Of a stretch of 64,000 nucleotides of DNA, positions 1-11,885 are shown piece after piece. The stretch is taken from positions 1,821,001 to 1,885,000 of the forward strand of contig BJKQ01000006.1 in NCBI GenBank assembly GCA_006538405.1, in the 5' to 3' direction. The first letter of the stretch is position 1. Each line of letters starts with the position of its first letter. This DNA comes from Hansfordia pulvinata (Eukaryota > Ascomycota > Sordariomycetes > Xylariales). The notes beneath the pieces were generated by a model that was given only the letters and a program-made list of their open reading frames with translations, was not told where the DNA came from and made no database searches. A program made the position numbers and the translations under genes.

Positions 1-3000
1 GGGCAAGACAAGACGTGGGGAAGAGGGGCGGGCATTCGGGCCTGAAGGCATGTGAGGTTTAGGGTTTGGCCGGGAGTCGGCAGGAGTGTCCGGGGGGGCT
101 GGCCCATGTGAGGGTTGCAGATTCGAGCGCTCGTACGTGGGCGAACCGGGCCGCCCAGTACCTATAGTATATGTAATATAATCAGTGCATTGGGTGTGTG
201 TTTATGGAAGAGGGCTATCGAGGCGGTTGCGGCTCGCCCAGGACGGAGAGCAGATACGCATGCATGCTCATCGATGGGAGATGGTGGGGCATGTCGCGTG
301 CGCAACACAGGCAGATGGGTTGAGGAGTCGGCTAGGGTCTGGATGGAGACGACGAAAAGAGACCGTTGGCTGTGTGCTTGCTTGTACGAGCACGCGTGTG
401 ATGTGTGATGAAAGGCCGTGGCTGTCGTGTATCGTCGGCGGTGGGTGTTCCGCACGGGACGATACGCGGGTGTGGATGTCGATGTGCGTGTGGAGGAGAG
501 AAGCCAAGGACGGAGATGGCGCTGATTAGCAGCAGCCGGCACAGGGGCCTGATTGGCGGGAGCGCACCAACCACCTGACGAATTGGGCAAGTCGCCGAGG
601 AAGCAGCGACGACCGGGCAGGCCGCCCCTGCTGTGTGACCGACTACGAGCAATCGTCCCGTACCTGCCTGTCCTCACCCGACGATCTTGGGCTGCCCTTT
701 CCTCCTCACTTCAATGGAGATCAAAGAGAAGGTGCAAATACCTACCTTAGGTACTTACATGGAAATAGGTGCCGCCTTTCCGGTGGTGCGCGCTCGGTGG
801 ATACAGGGCTCCGGCTAGCAGGCCGAGCCTGTAACCTCCATCTTTGACCATGAACCACGGTACTTCATACATGTACAGGATGGCGGGAGGAAGGTTCGAT
901 ACGGTAGATTGTACCAGTCCAGAGCCTGTGGTCTCACCACATCAGATCGGCACTCGAGAAATATTGGGTTCTCGGCCCTGACTTGACACGCCTCTATCCA
1001 ATTCGTCCGGAGCCACCGACCCCAGCAAGTCCCCAAGACCCGTGTCGGTGTCCCGATCCAGCTGCTCGATTGCTCTGCTCCCTCTGCGACAAATCAGCTT
1101 TGACTGATACCAGCTGCTCACCATCCATTCAGCCATGCCGACCCCTCTCCCCCGGGCGGATCTCAACTCGTACCCGGGGCATCGAATCTCTGCCCCGCCC
1201 CCTACCACTACCTACCATCTACGAGTAACCAAGGCACCTTATGATTGCCAGCCCTGTAGGTTGAACGTCGAGTGGGTTCGTTGCCGGCTGCGAGTGCCGA
1301 AAAGAGACAGGCCCAACTTGTGCTTCCTCTGCCGAGGCACAAGACCACGACTAAAACTCAAGCCAGTGTTAGCTTGGCGCGCTCCCGCAACCTCAGATCG
1401 TTTCCTCCCGCGATCTCTGCAGGTCGCCGGCCGTGGCTGGTGGCTGGGCTCCACAGATGCGCGCCATCGAACCGGCAGCCTCCAGTTGACGCCTGCGAGT
1501 ATTGGCAGAGCAGCCGATCCCTTTCCCCAACTGGCCAGTCTTCCTCCACCCACACAGCCCTCGCCCGCCTCCATGCTTCGCGGTTAAGCACTCAAAAGAC
1601 CTAGAAGCAGGAGAAGCCGGCTAGAAGCGTCTCCGGCCAGCGGCTCAGCGCGAAGCAGAACGAAAAATATGATCGGAGGCCACGTTACATCGCCGTTGCG
1701 TTCCATCGTACCCTCTGCCCTGCAGGCCTTGCCTATCACTGCTTTGCCTCCACATCCCTCCTCCATCCCGCGGGCAGCCACTGTCACCCCCAACGCGCGA
1801 AAGCATCCGCCTTATCAGAGCCACAAACGCCACAAGACCGACCCACCCAGCCTCGCGAGATCGTCATGGGCGTTATCTGCCCAAGTTGAAAGCAGTCGAG
1901 CCCGGCGCGAAGAGTTCCGATAAAGAGCCAAGCAGATCTGACCTACACAGAGGCGGCCGCTGGGCCGGTTCGAGACCTCTAGGTAGCATTTGCAGGCTGT
2001 CTGAAAAGGGTTTGAAGCCCCGTTGTCGCGTCGCACAGCCGGCAATGTTCCGCCTTTCAGCTCGGCTCACCACTACTACTCACCATTCGCTGAAAAGGAG
2101 GTTCCCGTGTCTGATGTTGCTGTCAGCTCGACTTGACAGCGCGAACCTGCTGGAAGCGGAATCCCGCCGGCGCTTTTTGACTCTGTCTTGTCTCAAGCCA
2201 CAGCCGTCCATGCCGCCCTCGGTATCCCAATTGGCTGTCATCTGCAGCGTTTCGAGGGAACAGCCTCTGGCAAGCGCAGTGATACGGCCATCCCTTGGTT
2301 AGCGATTAGTGATGCCGGTGCCAAGCGAGGTCACACTGTCGCACATCTTCTGTCGTCCGCCGCTTGTCTTGCTAATGCTCCGGCTCGGGAGTCACCAGCG
2401 CAGTGTCCGAGAAAGAGGGGCTTGCAATTGCCCGACCCGGAACTGTCAAGAACCTTTCTCCCTTTCTGTGCAACGCTGTAGGCACGTGGCGTCATCAGCC
2501 TGGCATGTCTATGTGCCACGACTTCGCATGCGCGTAAGCCAGTTGCTGTGGTCTGACGGTCATTCCGCCCTGTACACAAAAGGTGGCATCCAAATACAAC
2601 AGCTTCTGCCAGTCAGCCCAGTCGTGCCACACCGGCTCGAGTTGGTGTAATACAGACGCGACTCAGACCTGAGAGCGCCGTGGGTTGATTGCCACAACGC
2701 CCCGCCGCCGACGTCCCTTGATGCGTACGGTAGGCTTGCGCCCTCCAACCAGGCTACGGGTCATCGCCATGGAACCCGCAGGACGAGGGTCGCATCATCA
2801 TACTTCGCTCCCTTCGACGTGTGAACCACCATCCAGTGCACAAGTTGCCGGTCCATTGCAGTGGACCGGTATTCCCGGTCTCTCGACAACTACTGACATG
2901 AAACTCGTCGCCCACAGGCTCATTATGGCTGCCCGGGTAAGGGACTTTTACGTCAGCTCACAGACCCTCCGCAAATTTCAGAACACAGGGCAAGCTGCAA

Positions 3001-4154
3001 ATCCAGGCACTCTAGAAGAACAAGATCACGCACATACTGGCGCACAAACCGATTAGGACCCCAGGGGTATTGACACCACGGTGTCAGTCTGCTCAAGTTT
3101 TTCTCCGGCAGTCGATGGGCCAACTTGGTACAGCGTACCGGCGGCTTGCAGGTACCAAGAGCTCTTGCTCGCGGAGTTTACTAGTAGATTATCTTGTCCA
3201 GTCCGACCTTAGGGATCCCTTCAGCCTTACTTTGTCCCTTGCACGTTCGGCTCGCCAACTGATTCATATCGAAAAGGTCGCTCCAAAAAGGGAGAACACC
3301 TCAGCTCTACTTGTTAGCTTTTCCGCGAAGGGCAAGATGGCTCCATCGGTCCACATTGCGTGAAACGGGTGTTAGGACTCAGAGGAGGATCAGCCTTATA
3401 GGCTTCGAGGCTCTTTTATGAGCCCGACCATGGCGCAGCAGCAGCCGGAAGACCACTTATAGACCCGACTGGACCATCTGGCCGCGCTCCCGCGCGGCTA
3501 AGAGCGGGCAAAGTGGCAACGCGCCAACTCAAGCTGCAGCAGTACCCGCGAGCCGCGATGACGCCTCCAGTCGTGGCGCTACTATCTCAACTAAGCATTC
3601 CTACTCCGTAAGGCTAGGCAGCGTGGCGGAGTTCGCAATGCGGTGTGCCTCGAGTTCAGAGCCCACGATCCTGGATCACGGAATGGCCAACAGCCCAGCG
3701 GGGCGACATTGACGCTGTACTGGGTTCGAAATATGACTTGTCCACATTTAGCGCCTACATTCACCACCAGAAAACGAGCCCGGGCCGCCAGCCGAGAGCG
3801 GTACGCACCGACGCAAGCGGCACACGCCGTGGCAAGAAGACCCGGGCCTTAGTGCTCCTGTTGATGAGGCCGGCTGCGAGAACAACAGGCGATTGCCTCC
3901 ATAGTGAGCTGCAAATAGCACTCGGGAAAGAGGGAATGGGTACTGAATGGGGAAGCCCACCGTTTGAGCTCCGATAGAACGTATTGTCGTGGTTAAAAGA
4001 CCGCTCTCCCGCACTCCGGCCCTCAACTTGATGGCATGTGTTGTCAGTGACAGTCTCCAACCTCTACTTCTGTCCGGAATCAGGGTGTTGCAACAAGCGG
4101 AAGAAACGATCAACCCAGACGCAACTTTGAAAGACTACTGGAAATCCAGGTAGC
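1..4154. other. Gene-free stretch, no supported gene
   Basis: Short open frames occur in all six frames, but none has a recognisable domain, fungal codon bias or paired splice sites, so I call none. One copy of the TACCTTAGGTA motif lies at 743-753 and one TACGAGTA octamer at 1220-1227. The frame at 3645-3977 is the least random-looking piece, but I cannot assign it. No tRNA or rRNA gene is visible. Confidence 0.5.
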
Positions 4155-4874
4155 ATGCATTTCTCGTCAGTGTCCCTATTTCTTACCGGCGTTGCCTGCC
4201 TGGCGTCTCTGGTATCAGGACGTGCCGCTCCCACCGCGGCTCTCGTGTCGCGGGCAGGCGACGGGCTCGAGGGAGACGAGCTGTGGTACCCCAGCAAGGA
4301 AAAGCCTCACATTGTCAAGCTCAAAGACCTGGAGCTGGTCCGGGATCTCAGCAGCAAGGGACGGAAGAAGGGCGGCATCATGAAGACCGGCGGCGGCGGG
4401 GACGGGCTGTTGTTCGTGAAGCAGCTCGGCTTCAGCAGCGGCTACACGCTCGACAAGCTGAAGCAGGAGGTCATCGGCTTCCGGGAGCTGGGGCCGCTGG
4501 TGGGAGTGGCGGTGCCGCAGTTCCGCGGGTTCGTGAAGGGGGGGGACGGACACGACGACGACGAGGTGGTGGGGTTCATGACGAACGCGCTCCGGGACGC
4601 GCGGCCGGCGGAGCGGTCGGACAAGGAGGAGTTGAAGAAGTGCGCGTCGCTGCTCAAGATGCTGCACAGGCACGGGGTGTGCCACGGCGACACCTTCATC
4701 CACAACTGCCTGCTGGACGGGAACGGGCGGGCGTGGCTCGTGGACCTCGAGGACGCGCGGAGGGTGAGCGGGCCGGCGGCGGCGGCGTGCTTCCTGGACG
4801 ACAAGCTCCACCTGATGCTCGGGCGGGACGGCGACGTCTGGGACGAGGCCGGGACGGACTGGCTGCGCAGGTAG
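4155..4874 (+). CDS. Secreted kinase-like protein
   Basis: A single-exon protein of 239 residues. Residues 1-22 form a typical signal peptide (hydrophobic core SVSLFLTGVACLASLVSG), so the product should enter the secretory pathway. The rest has the skeleton of a small protein-kinase-like fold: a VAIK-like lysine K89 (LLFVKQ), a candidate helix-C glutamate E105, a catalytic-loop motif HGDxxxxN at 177-184, and a metal-binding-like D197 in VDLEDA. The core residues are present, so an active enzyme is possible, but the chain is shorter than a normal kinase domain and lacks a clear C-lobe end. This pattern resembles the APH/RIO-like atypical kinases of fungi. Substrate unknown. It lies in the secreted-protein segment left of the transposon island. 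The coding region is strongly GC-biased. The kinase-like assignment rests on motifs only; function is inferred. Confidence 0.72.
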   Translation: MHFSSVSLFLTGVACLASLVSGRAAPTAALVSRAGDGLEGDELWYPSKEKPHIVKLKDLELVRDLSSKGRKKGGIMKTGGGGDGLLFVKQLGFSSGYTLDKLKQEVIGFRELGPLVGVAVPQFRGFVKGGDGHDDDEVVGFMTNALRDARPAERSDKEELKKCASLLKMLHRHGVCHGDTFIHNCLLDGNGRAWLVDLEDARRVSGPAAAACFLDDKLHLMLGRDGDVWDEAGTDWLRR

Positions 4875-5455
4875 GCTGAGTTCTTTTATGACTTACCCTT
4901 TAATCAACAACATATTGTAAAAAAAATCTTATAATTACGAGCTTACTTTATGTAATAACAGGGGGGGGGGGGGGGGGGGGGTTCTTTGGTAGGTGAGGTA
5001 TGTACCCTACATGAGCTACTCGCTGAGGACTACATAGGATCGCGTGGTTGTCGAGATGGTTCCATGTTCCAATACAAATTCGAGGGTTTCGAGTGTTCAC
5101 GGGTGCACTCCCTTGATCCTACAGATGTGGAAAGCTCACTGCAAGAAGTGCCTATCTGATATCCGTATCTACGGTGCCTTGGGTACCGCTGGTAACGTCC
5201 AGCTCATCCTGGTTTTCCCGAATATAAACGGAGGAGACGGTTCGTGGCCGTCTCGTTTGCCACTCGTGAGGGGCACCGGCAACCAGAGAAGGCGGTATAG
5301 TACGTCAAAGTCACCCAGCGGGCCAGGCCCCTGCACCAGGACTCTCTTGTAACGGCATGACATACCTTATTTCACCGATAGATCTGAATGTCTTCGGTTT
5401 CTTTGTTTTTCTTTTCTCTTAATTTTCTCTCAGTTCCTGCCTGGTCAACCTCCTC
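4875..5455. other. Convergent intergenic region
   Basis: Region between two convergent secreted-protein genes. It holds the poly-G tract at 4961-4981 and otherwise nothing I recognise. A T-rich stretch near 5395-5430 probably belongs to 3' flanks. Confidence 0.6.
4961..4981 (+). repeat. Poly-G tract, 21 bp
   Basis: An uninterrupted run of 21 G about 90 bp after the stop codon of the kinase-like gene, following an A/T-rich 3' flank. It is one of seven G/C homopolymers of 17 bp or more in the window. Confidence 0.95.
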
Positions 5456-6159
5456 TTAATGGCCAGCCAATGCGTCCCAGCCCGTGCACCGAACCTGGAG
5501 CGACCTGATCTTCTTCCCCCGGAGCTCCGGCCGGTCCGGCAGGGCGATCTCGGTGGCGATGTACTCGGAATCGCGAGGGTTCTCCCGGAAGGTGGCCGGG
5601 AAGTAGCCCAGGGCCTTGTGTCTCAGCATGACCTCCTCTCCCTCGCCGGCCTCGCAGTCGTCGGTGCTGTAGTAGTACACGTGGCAGTAGTCCGTCCATC
5701 TGTTCATGGCCGCGCTCTCGACGCCGATGAGGGGCTCCTCCCACTCGAGGTTCATCCTGATCCGCAGGCACTTTGCGTCCTCGGCCGGCATGCATTGGTA
5801 GGCTGGACGGAATAGACAACCGGTTAGACATACAGACAGTTGAGGTATGAAGGGCTATCGTTCGCCTCCTTTGCGCCCAAGTAGGTTACCTAGGTACTGA
5901 ATAGGCCCCGGGGCGGGAGATGCTTACCCCAGTACACCGTGTGACCTCCCGCGAAAGGCGTCGCGTTATACTTGTGGTCCCGCGCCAGGTCCGTCGACTC
6001 CAGAGGTCGGCCCGAGCACGACGTCTGGTCCGCGGGCTCCCCGCCGAACAGCGTCACCTGGTCGCCGACCTTGTATTGGGGCTCCCCGGGCTCGCCGAGC
6101 GCTTGAGCTGCCGAGGCCAGGCACGCGAGGAGCGGGAGTGCCCTGTTGTGCAGCTTCAT
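5456..6159 (-). CDS. Small secreted cysteine-containing protein, 192 aa
   Basis: A two-exon gene. Exon 1 is 6159-5928 and exon 2 is 5802-5456; the 125-bp intron (5927-5803) has donor GTAAGC and acceptor CCAG, and the phase-1 junction restores a continuous frame across VYW-A-YQC. Residues 1-21 are a signal peptide (MKLHNRALPLLACLASAAQAL). The mature part carries six cysteines, an even number consistent with disulfide bonding outside the cell. I do not recognise the family and assign no function. The ATG at 6159 is chosen because it begins the signal peptide. A (CA)n/(TG)n microsatellite lies just upstream in the leader. The gene is convergent with the kinase-like gene and belongs to the same accessory segment. 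It could be an effector or a cell-surface protein. Confidence 0.72.
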
Positions 6160-6180
6160 TGCTCGTGTCGATGCGCTCTG

Positions 6181-6199
6181 CTGTGTGTGTGTGTGTGTG
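6181..6199 (+). repeat. TG dinucleotide microsatellite
   Basis: About nine tandem TG units immediately upstream of the start codon at 6159 of the minus-strand secreted-protein gene, so within its probable leader or core promoter. A length-variable repeat here could alter expression; that is inference. Confidence 0.85.
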
Positions 6200-8067
6200 G
6201 CAGGGATCTTGCGGCCCAGGAGAAACGAGCGTGATGATGGGCAGCAGGCAGCGGACGTCTTGACCTCGCTCGGCTCGACGATACCGCCAGCAGTCCGTAC
6301 AGAATAAAACACAATCTACTCTGCCTGGCCTTCCACCCCGGAAGACGCTCGCCCTTAATTGGAGTCGCGCCACCCACACAGTTCGCTCAATGCTGTTCAT
6401 GCTCGGACACGAACGTGGCGCGCAACCCCTTACGACCGTAGAAAGCCAAGTAAGGTAGTCCACTACCGGTGGTGGCTGTTGACGCGCCACGCCTAAGTTA
6501 GAATATAGAGTCGCCCGAGTCACCCGCACGATCGGTGGGTGGGTGATGCCTGAACGTGGCAACGTCAACTGGACTCTTCTTTATTTGGTGCTCATCACCT
6601 GCGCGGCCTGAAAGCCCGTCCAAGAACGGACCTACAGGCCAAACCCGGTTCCCTTTTGTCGTTGCCTTGATCATTGCATATCCATAGAGGGTGCCACCCG
6701 GCATGATGCTCACTCGTACGTAGCCCAAACACTGACCTTCGCCGTGGCCGTCGTTCTTTTCGCAGAGCAGAACATGAGATACCAGTTCTGCTTATGAGAG
6801 CAAGCGCCGGATTGTCGAGTGGAGGAACGGCACAAGAAAATGGCATCGGAGGTCTGCTTCTGATGCCAGTAGGGCTGCTTGGGAAACACATGATCGAGCA
6901 AATTCGTCACCTCTTCCCCGGGCCCAGTAACACCAAATGCCGGTCACGGTTCTACAGGGCACGATACGCGGCGATCCTAGTGACCTTCGGCTGGATGCTT
7001 CTTCTGCGCCCGCAATGTGTTATCCCCAATGTCTTCTCTGTCTTCTTCTTTCCCTTGGGTGGGCACCAGCTGATCGATGTGAGTTGCACTGTACGGTGCG
7101 GTGGCCACACTGCTTGCGATGGTTGTAGTGATTGACCGACCACTTGCAATCGGGCCGCTGATGGGAAGCCGTTATCCCAATGCGTTGACCATTGTGGCCA
7201 TGGGTTCGAGCAACTGACAACCCGTTGTGAACAGGGGGACGCCGGGCCAAGTTTTCGTCCTGGTTTATCTTCGCCCTGAATCCACATTCAAGTCTTGGGC
7301 CCACTGGCCACACTGACGTCTCAGCCAAAATACGCATGAGCCTTGTTGATTTTCTGCTCAGACGTTACCCTTTCATTCAGGCACTTGCCTCAGCCTGGAG
7401 GTTGTCTGACTGACGAGGCGAGAGTCCTGCCTTTCAGCTGTCGCCGCCACAGGAGCGCGTGGCGGCGAGGCGGCAGTTGAACAAACGTAAGCATTAGAAG
7501 GTCATCATCAGCCTGGTGAGCCAATTACACGGGAGTTGTATGCTTTGGAGGTCTGGAAGAAGTCCCGGGTGGGGTGATTAGGCTCCCACATTGATCTGCC
7601 ACTTTTCCCATTGCCACCTTGCCGGGGTCCCATGGGAAAGGCCACAGCATTCGCGCGTAAGCGACAAGGCCATATTGGTGAGACTTCCAAATGCGTGTTT
7701 TGACCTCTGTACACGTATTGTTGGTGTGACCGAGTCTCACGAGACCTATTCTCGGTCGCTTCATCTTGCCACAACGAGCCTGCCTGGGGAGCCGGGCGGA
7801 AAAGACGAGGACGAAGAGAACAGAGAGCGCCCCATGTCGACGCTGCCGGCGTCTGCCCAGGTATATAAGGTGTGCTCTGTGCCATATCAGGGTACCGTAC
7901 CACCATGCATAAGCGAAGCTCTGCATATTTCACTATATAATAGACTGCTATCTGGGTAGGTAAGTGGGTAGCTATCAACCACAAACCTGACGCGATTTTC
8001 CGAGCTCCCACGCGAGACCGCGACAAAGAGTACGAACGCCAACGGGGGCTGCAAATCCACATACGAG
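6200..8067. other. Divergent intergenic region, about 1.9 kb
   Basis: Space between two divergently transcribed secreted-protein genes, presumably holding both promoters. TATA-like sequences lie at about 7860-7868 (GTATATAAG) and 7928-7940 (CACTATATAATAG), upstream of the gene at 8068. The long minus-strand frame at 7508-8416 runs antisense into that gene and has no domain, so I leave it out. Confidence 0.55.
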
Positions 8068-9231
8068 ATGCGTGTGCATAGTGTCGCCGGGCTGCTGCTG
8101 GCCGCGGCACTGGGGGTCCACGCGCTTCCTTCCGCCCAGCTCCAAGCCGGCAGCGAGCCGGAGCTCGAGGGTCGCGGGATCCGGAAATGGTGGAAGGATA
8201 AGAAGAACGGTCAAACGGAGGAATCTTTGCAAGGGACGCCTCAGCAAGCGCCCTCGACAGAAGACACGAACCCCTTGGCCCTGCCCCCGGCGGCGATCCA
8301 GAATGTCGACACTGAGCTGCCGGAGGAGGTCGGCAAAGACACCAAGACGTCCAAGAGCGTTGCTGAGCTCCTGGACAAGGAGAGCAACGGAGACCTGGAA
8401 AGGAAGGGCAAGGCAATCGTCCCGCTTCTCAAGATGTTCGAAAGCGAAGACACAATCAATTTCGACCTAACCATCACGGACTCGGCAGGACACAGTCGGG
8501 TTGCTACCCAATTCAAAAAAGTACGCAGCCACCTGACGACGACCTGGTACACATTCCAATGGGAGGGTAGTTACGCGGACCTGGGCGAGGTCCTCATACT
8601 CCCTAACCGCAGGAACTCTGGCTTCCTTGGCTGGAAAGAAATGATCAAGGAGTACCTCGAGGCCAAGAACGAGGCGGACAAGCTGGACATCCCGTCGCTT
8701 TCCCTGGAGATGGGCTCGGTAGAGTGGTCCTTCGATGGGATGGACCGTTTCTGGCCGAAACGGAGCAACCAGTTCCAATACCCCATCATGATTGGGGGCG
8801 AGACCTTGCCCCGGAAACAGCTCAAGAAGAACAGCGGCCAGTTCGTGGCGGGTCTGCCGGACCTGGAGAATCTCCCGCGCTCGGCATGGGCGGACCTGAC
8901 CAGCGGCCACACGCCGAACAACGACGAGTGGATGAAGATACTCGGCCCGGCCGCAACGGAGCTGCGCAAGCTACAGGGCTTGGCCGACCCCTTCGCGGTG
9001 GGCAGGAGCCGGGAGACGTTCATGGTGGACCGCAAGGAGAAGAAGATCCACCTGTACCTTGCCGACTTCAGCAGACTGGACCAACGCGGCCTGAAGGCCT
9101 ACCTTCAGTCACCTGAGCCCCTGATGAAGCTGATCAACGCGCTCATGGCTGCCGCCGAGAAGTACTTGGGCAAGAACCTGGCGGAGCAGAGAGAGTATCT
9201 GCTAGAAAACATGGACAAGATCGGCAAGTGA
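8068..9231 (+). CDS. Predicted secreted protein of unknown family, 387 aa
   Basis: A single-exon gene. Residues 1-19 form a signal peptide (MRVHSVAGLLLAAALGVHA), followed by a charged, low-complexity segment to about residue 110. From there to the C-terminus is a more ordered region rich in aromatic residues and charges (for example TTTWYTFQWEGSY and VEWSFDGMDRFWPKRS), ending in amphipathic helices with many Lys and Glu. No cysteine pattern, membrane span or catalytic motif stands out, and I do not recognise the family. The GC3-rich coding bias and the clean start and stop support a real gene. It is followed by a T-rich tract at 9334-9358 that may lie in the 3' flank. It lies among other signal-peptide genes left of the transposon island, which hints at a lineage-specific secreted protein; that is inference. 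Confidence 0.7.
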   Translation: MRVHSVAGLLLAAALGVHALPSAQLQAGSEPELEGRGIRKWWKDKKNGQTEESLQGTPQQAPSTEDTNPLALPPAAIQNVDTELPEEVGKDTKTSKSVAELLDKESNGDLERKGKAIVPLLKMFESEDTINFDLTITDSAGHSRVATQFKKVRSHLTTTWYTFQWEGSYADLGEVLILPNRRNSGFLGWKEMIKEYLEAKNEADKLDIPSLSLEMGSVEWSFDGMDRFWPKRSNQFQYPIMIGGETLPRKQLKKNSGQFVAGLPDLENLPRSAWADLTSGHTPNNDEWMKILGPAATELRKLQGLADPFAVGRSRETFMVDRKEKKIHLYLADFSRLDQRGLKAYLQSPEPLMKLINALMAAAEKYLGKNLAEQREYLLENMDKIGK

Positions 9232-10008
9232 AGCACAATTAGGAGAAGCTGGGAAGGGGTTCGGGTGACAAGGGGCGGGGTTGCCGGTGATGATGATGCG
9301 AGTAAGGAGAATGAGGATGCAGATAGAAGAGGGCTTTTTTTTTTTTTTTCTTTTTTTTCGCATCATACGATAGACTACATGTACTGAGTACTGAGTACAT
9401 GGCATGTAGAAAACCTTGTGTAGGTGGTAGGTAGGGTAAACAGCAGCAGCATGATGTTGAAAATATACCTCTACTTTACCCAGAAGAGGTATTCACATGT
9501 AGACCTTTGCCTTTTTTCATACAAACCCACATTCAACGAGTACCTTAGGTAGCCGATGCTGAAGCTGTTGTTCAAGCCGACGGAATCACGTCCAACCTAT
9601 GTATCAACATGAGATACGGGTTGCCATCACTTCCCGGGCCATGGAGACCCGTATGACGACCGCGTCCCCTGCTACCTATGGAAAGACAGGGTGGCATGGA
9701 AGCTGACCCTTACCTAAGGTACCTACTGGATCATAGCCATTGCCGTGGACGTGTAGCGTACCGTACCGTATGTTGCATGTAGCGTTCGGTACAAGCACCT
9801 CACCGTACTGGGCCGTGACTCTAACGGAGCAGGTGTGTGTACTCCGTAACAGCATCAGAACCAGGGCTGGAGATCCATCCGTGCTCGCCTCCTCCCCACC
9901 AACAGCCCGTCAGCACCCGCCCGACTCTACCTAACCACACACAGCACGCATAGCATCACCCCTCTGACGTCTTGTTCACCCAGACCCCGCGCCCTCCTCC
10001 TGCTCGTC
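9232..10008. other. Intergenic region with two TACCTTAGGTA copies
   Basis: Contains a poly-T tract at about 9334-9358 and two copies of an 11-bp motif in opposite orientations: TACCTTAGGTA at 9541-9551 and its reverse complement within 9711-9722. No gene seen. Confidence 0.6.
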
Positions 10009-11066
10009 ATGTCGTTCCGCAAGTACGTCGACAAGGCCCGCGACCAGGTCGAGCGCTACACCGGGCCGCTGCCAGGCTCCTCCCACCAGCCCCGCCCTCC
10101 GCCGCCGCCGCCGCCGCCACCGCAGCAATACCACCAGCAACAGCCGCCGCCGCCGCAGCAGTACTACCCGGGCGGGCCGGGTCCGCCGCCGCCGCTTCCG
10201 GCCGGATACCCCGGCGCCGGACCCGGCCCCCGCCCGCCCCCCGTCCCACCCCACCCCGCACAAGACCAGCAGCAGCAGCAGCAGCAGCCCTTCTACTGGC
10301 GGCCCGTCTTCTCCCCCGCCGAGCCCGTCTCGCGCAACTTTGAGCACCGGCTGGGCGACCACGGCTGGGGCAACAACGAGGCCCAGAACTACACCGACGC
10401 GCCCGCCAACTCGTTCCACTCGCCCGCCGGCGCCCTCGTCCTGCGCGCCGTCGCCGACGCCCGCGCCCCGCGCGGCCGCCAGTACACCAGCGCCCGCCTC
10501 GTCAGCCGCCAGACGCTGGCCCGCGACCGCGGCTGCCTCGAGGTCCGCGTCTCGGCGCCCTCCGCCCCGGGCGTCTGGCCCGCCTTCTGGCTGCTGCCCC
10601 GCGAGCCCTTCGCCTGGCCCCAGGACGGCGAGGTCGACATCATGGAGTCCTGGAACGCCGCCCGCGTCAACCACTGCTGCCTGCACTGGGGCCACTTCAA
10701 CGGCGACCACTGGGATCGCCACCGCGTCCGCGAGCTCGACTGCCCCGACCTCGACAGCCCCCGCGGTAAGACCTACGCCTTCGCCTGGGCCCAGCATGAC
10801 CCCGCCGGCCCCTCCGGCCGCCTGCTCTGGTACATCGACGGCCGCCCCGTTATGCGAGCCGAGATCCCCCCGGCACCCGGCCCCTCCACGACTGGCAGGT
10901 CATCATCAACATCGCCATGGGCGGCAACGTCAACCAGGGCGTCATCCCCGCCGACGGCGTCTACGAGATGACCATCCACAGCCTCAAGTTCTGCGAGGAG
11001 CCCGCCGGCGGCTGGGTCAACTTTGACAGGGATTTTGTAGCCACACCCGAGGGCCACACCATGTAA
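10009..11066 (+). CDS. Glycoside hydrolase family 16 protein (apparent frameshift)
   Basis: A GH16 enzyme that should cleave beta-1,3- or mixed-linkage beta-glucan. The N-terminus (about 1-95) has no signal peptide and is a Pro/Gln-rich low-complexity region (poly-P, poly-Q). The catalytic domain follows: GNNEAQNYT near 121-129, then GEVDIMES containing the GH16 signature ExDxxE with E208 as nucleophile, D210 as helper and E213 as acid/base. The frame starting at 10009 breaks near codon 287: after VMRAEIPP the expected family sequence (TRPLHDWQVIINIAMGG) continues in another frame to a TAA at 11064-11066. Adding one C to the six-C run at 10866-10871 gives an uninterrupted 352-residue protein of normal GH16 layout. 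I infer a missing base in the assembly, although a real lesion is possible. Without a signal peptide the enzyme may be cytosolic or exported unconventionally. Confidence 0.8.
10866..10871 (+). other. Apparent one-base deletion in the GH16 gene
   Basis: A six-C run where the reading frame requires one more base. Upstream, the GH16 frame is codon phase 10009. Downstream, the conserved DWQVIINIAMGGN segment is read one base earlier relative to it. Confidence 0.8.
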
Positions 11067-11070
11067 CCGA

Positions 11071-11113
11071 GTGTCTCTCTCTCTCCCTCTCCCTCTCCCT
11101 CTCTCTTTCTCTC
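11071..11113 (+). repeat. CT-rich microsatellite after the GH16 gene
   Basis: An imperfect run of CT and CCCT units starting a few bases after the GH16 stop codon, so probably in its 3' untranslated region. Confidence 0.8.
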
Positions 11114-11885
11114 ACCCTTTCATCCATCCTTCTCCCCGGGTCCTGTCTGTCTCTGTACGGGGCTCTCATTTCGCATGTGCGGCGGTGAGACGACCGGCAT
11201 GACCCAAAACCTCCCACCTCCCCGTGAAGCCACGACAAGGCCCCGGTGATCTTCCAAGAATATACTCCTTGTCGACCTAGCGCGTGGGTTTGGCTCGACC
11301 CTCCGTCCTCCCCCGTAAGCGCCAGCACCTCGGCTAGCAGGTCGCTCCAGTCCGTGTTTTAACCCGCGAGCCTTGACGTCGGTGGGGTGGTGTGAGCGAT
11401 AGCCTATTTTTTCCACAACCAGGATAGTATCGTGAGGGCGGCCGTGGCCTGCTACTACACGCTTTCTCAGCGACCCGACTTGGCTTTCCCCTTGTTATGG
11501 GGCGAGATACCGTGCCGCACTCGGCTGCCACTTCATTCAACAATCACTCCTGAAGCCAATGTCTTCGTCCCGTTCCCTCCGGTCGCCAATTAGCGCATCC
11601 GCCCGCGTCAGCTAGCCCGTAGGACGAGGCTGTCAGCCCATAGGTCCAGGGTCAGCAGTTCTTCGCCATGGCCCGGCTGCTTCACATGCTACTTCGCATC
11701 AGCATTGATGAGAAGTCTCTCATCTGTAGTGTGCTTGAGCAACTATTTAAATAGGTTGAGACCGTCCCGCCAGCATCTCGACCACTCCCTCATCCCAACC
11801 CCAAAACAGGGCTATAAGAGATCTACCAAAGCATTCGCCTCTAACTGTCTTCGCCAAACGCTCCTCGCCATCGCCATCCTCCACA
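11114..11885. other. Intergenic region and promoter of the small cysteine-rich gene
   Basis: No gene seen. An AT-rich element CTATTTAAATAG lies at about 11741-11752, and a TATA-like CTATAAGAG at 11812-11820 lies 66 bp before the start codon at 11886, a plausible core promoter. Confidence 0.55.

Noticed and set aside
7508..8416. 302-residue minus-strand frame
   Set aside because: Overlaps the secreted-protein gene at 8068 on the other strand; no domain, Arg/Pro/Ser-rich chance frame.
9976..10797. 273-residue antisense frame over GH16
   Set aside because: Produced by Pro/Gln repeats and GC3 bias of the real gene.
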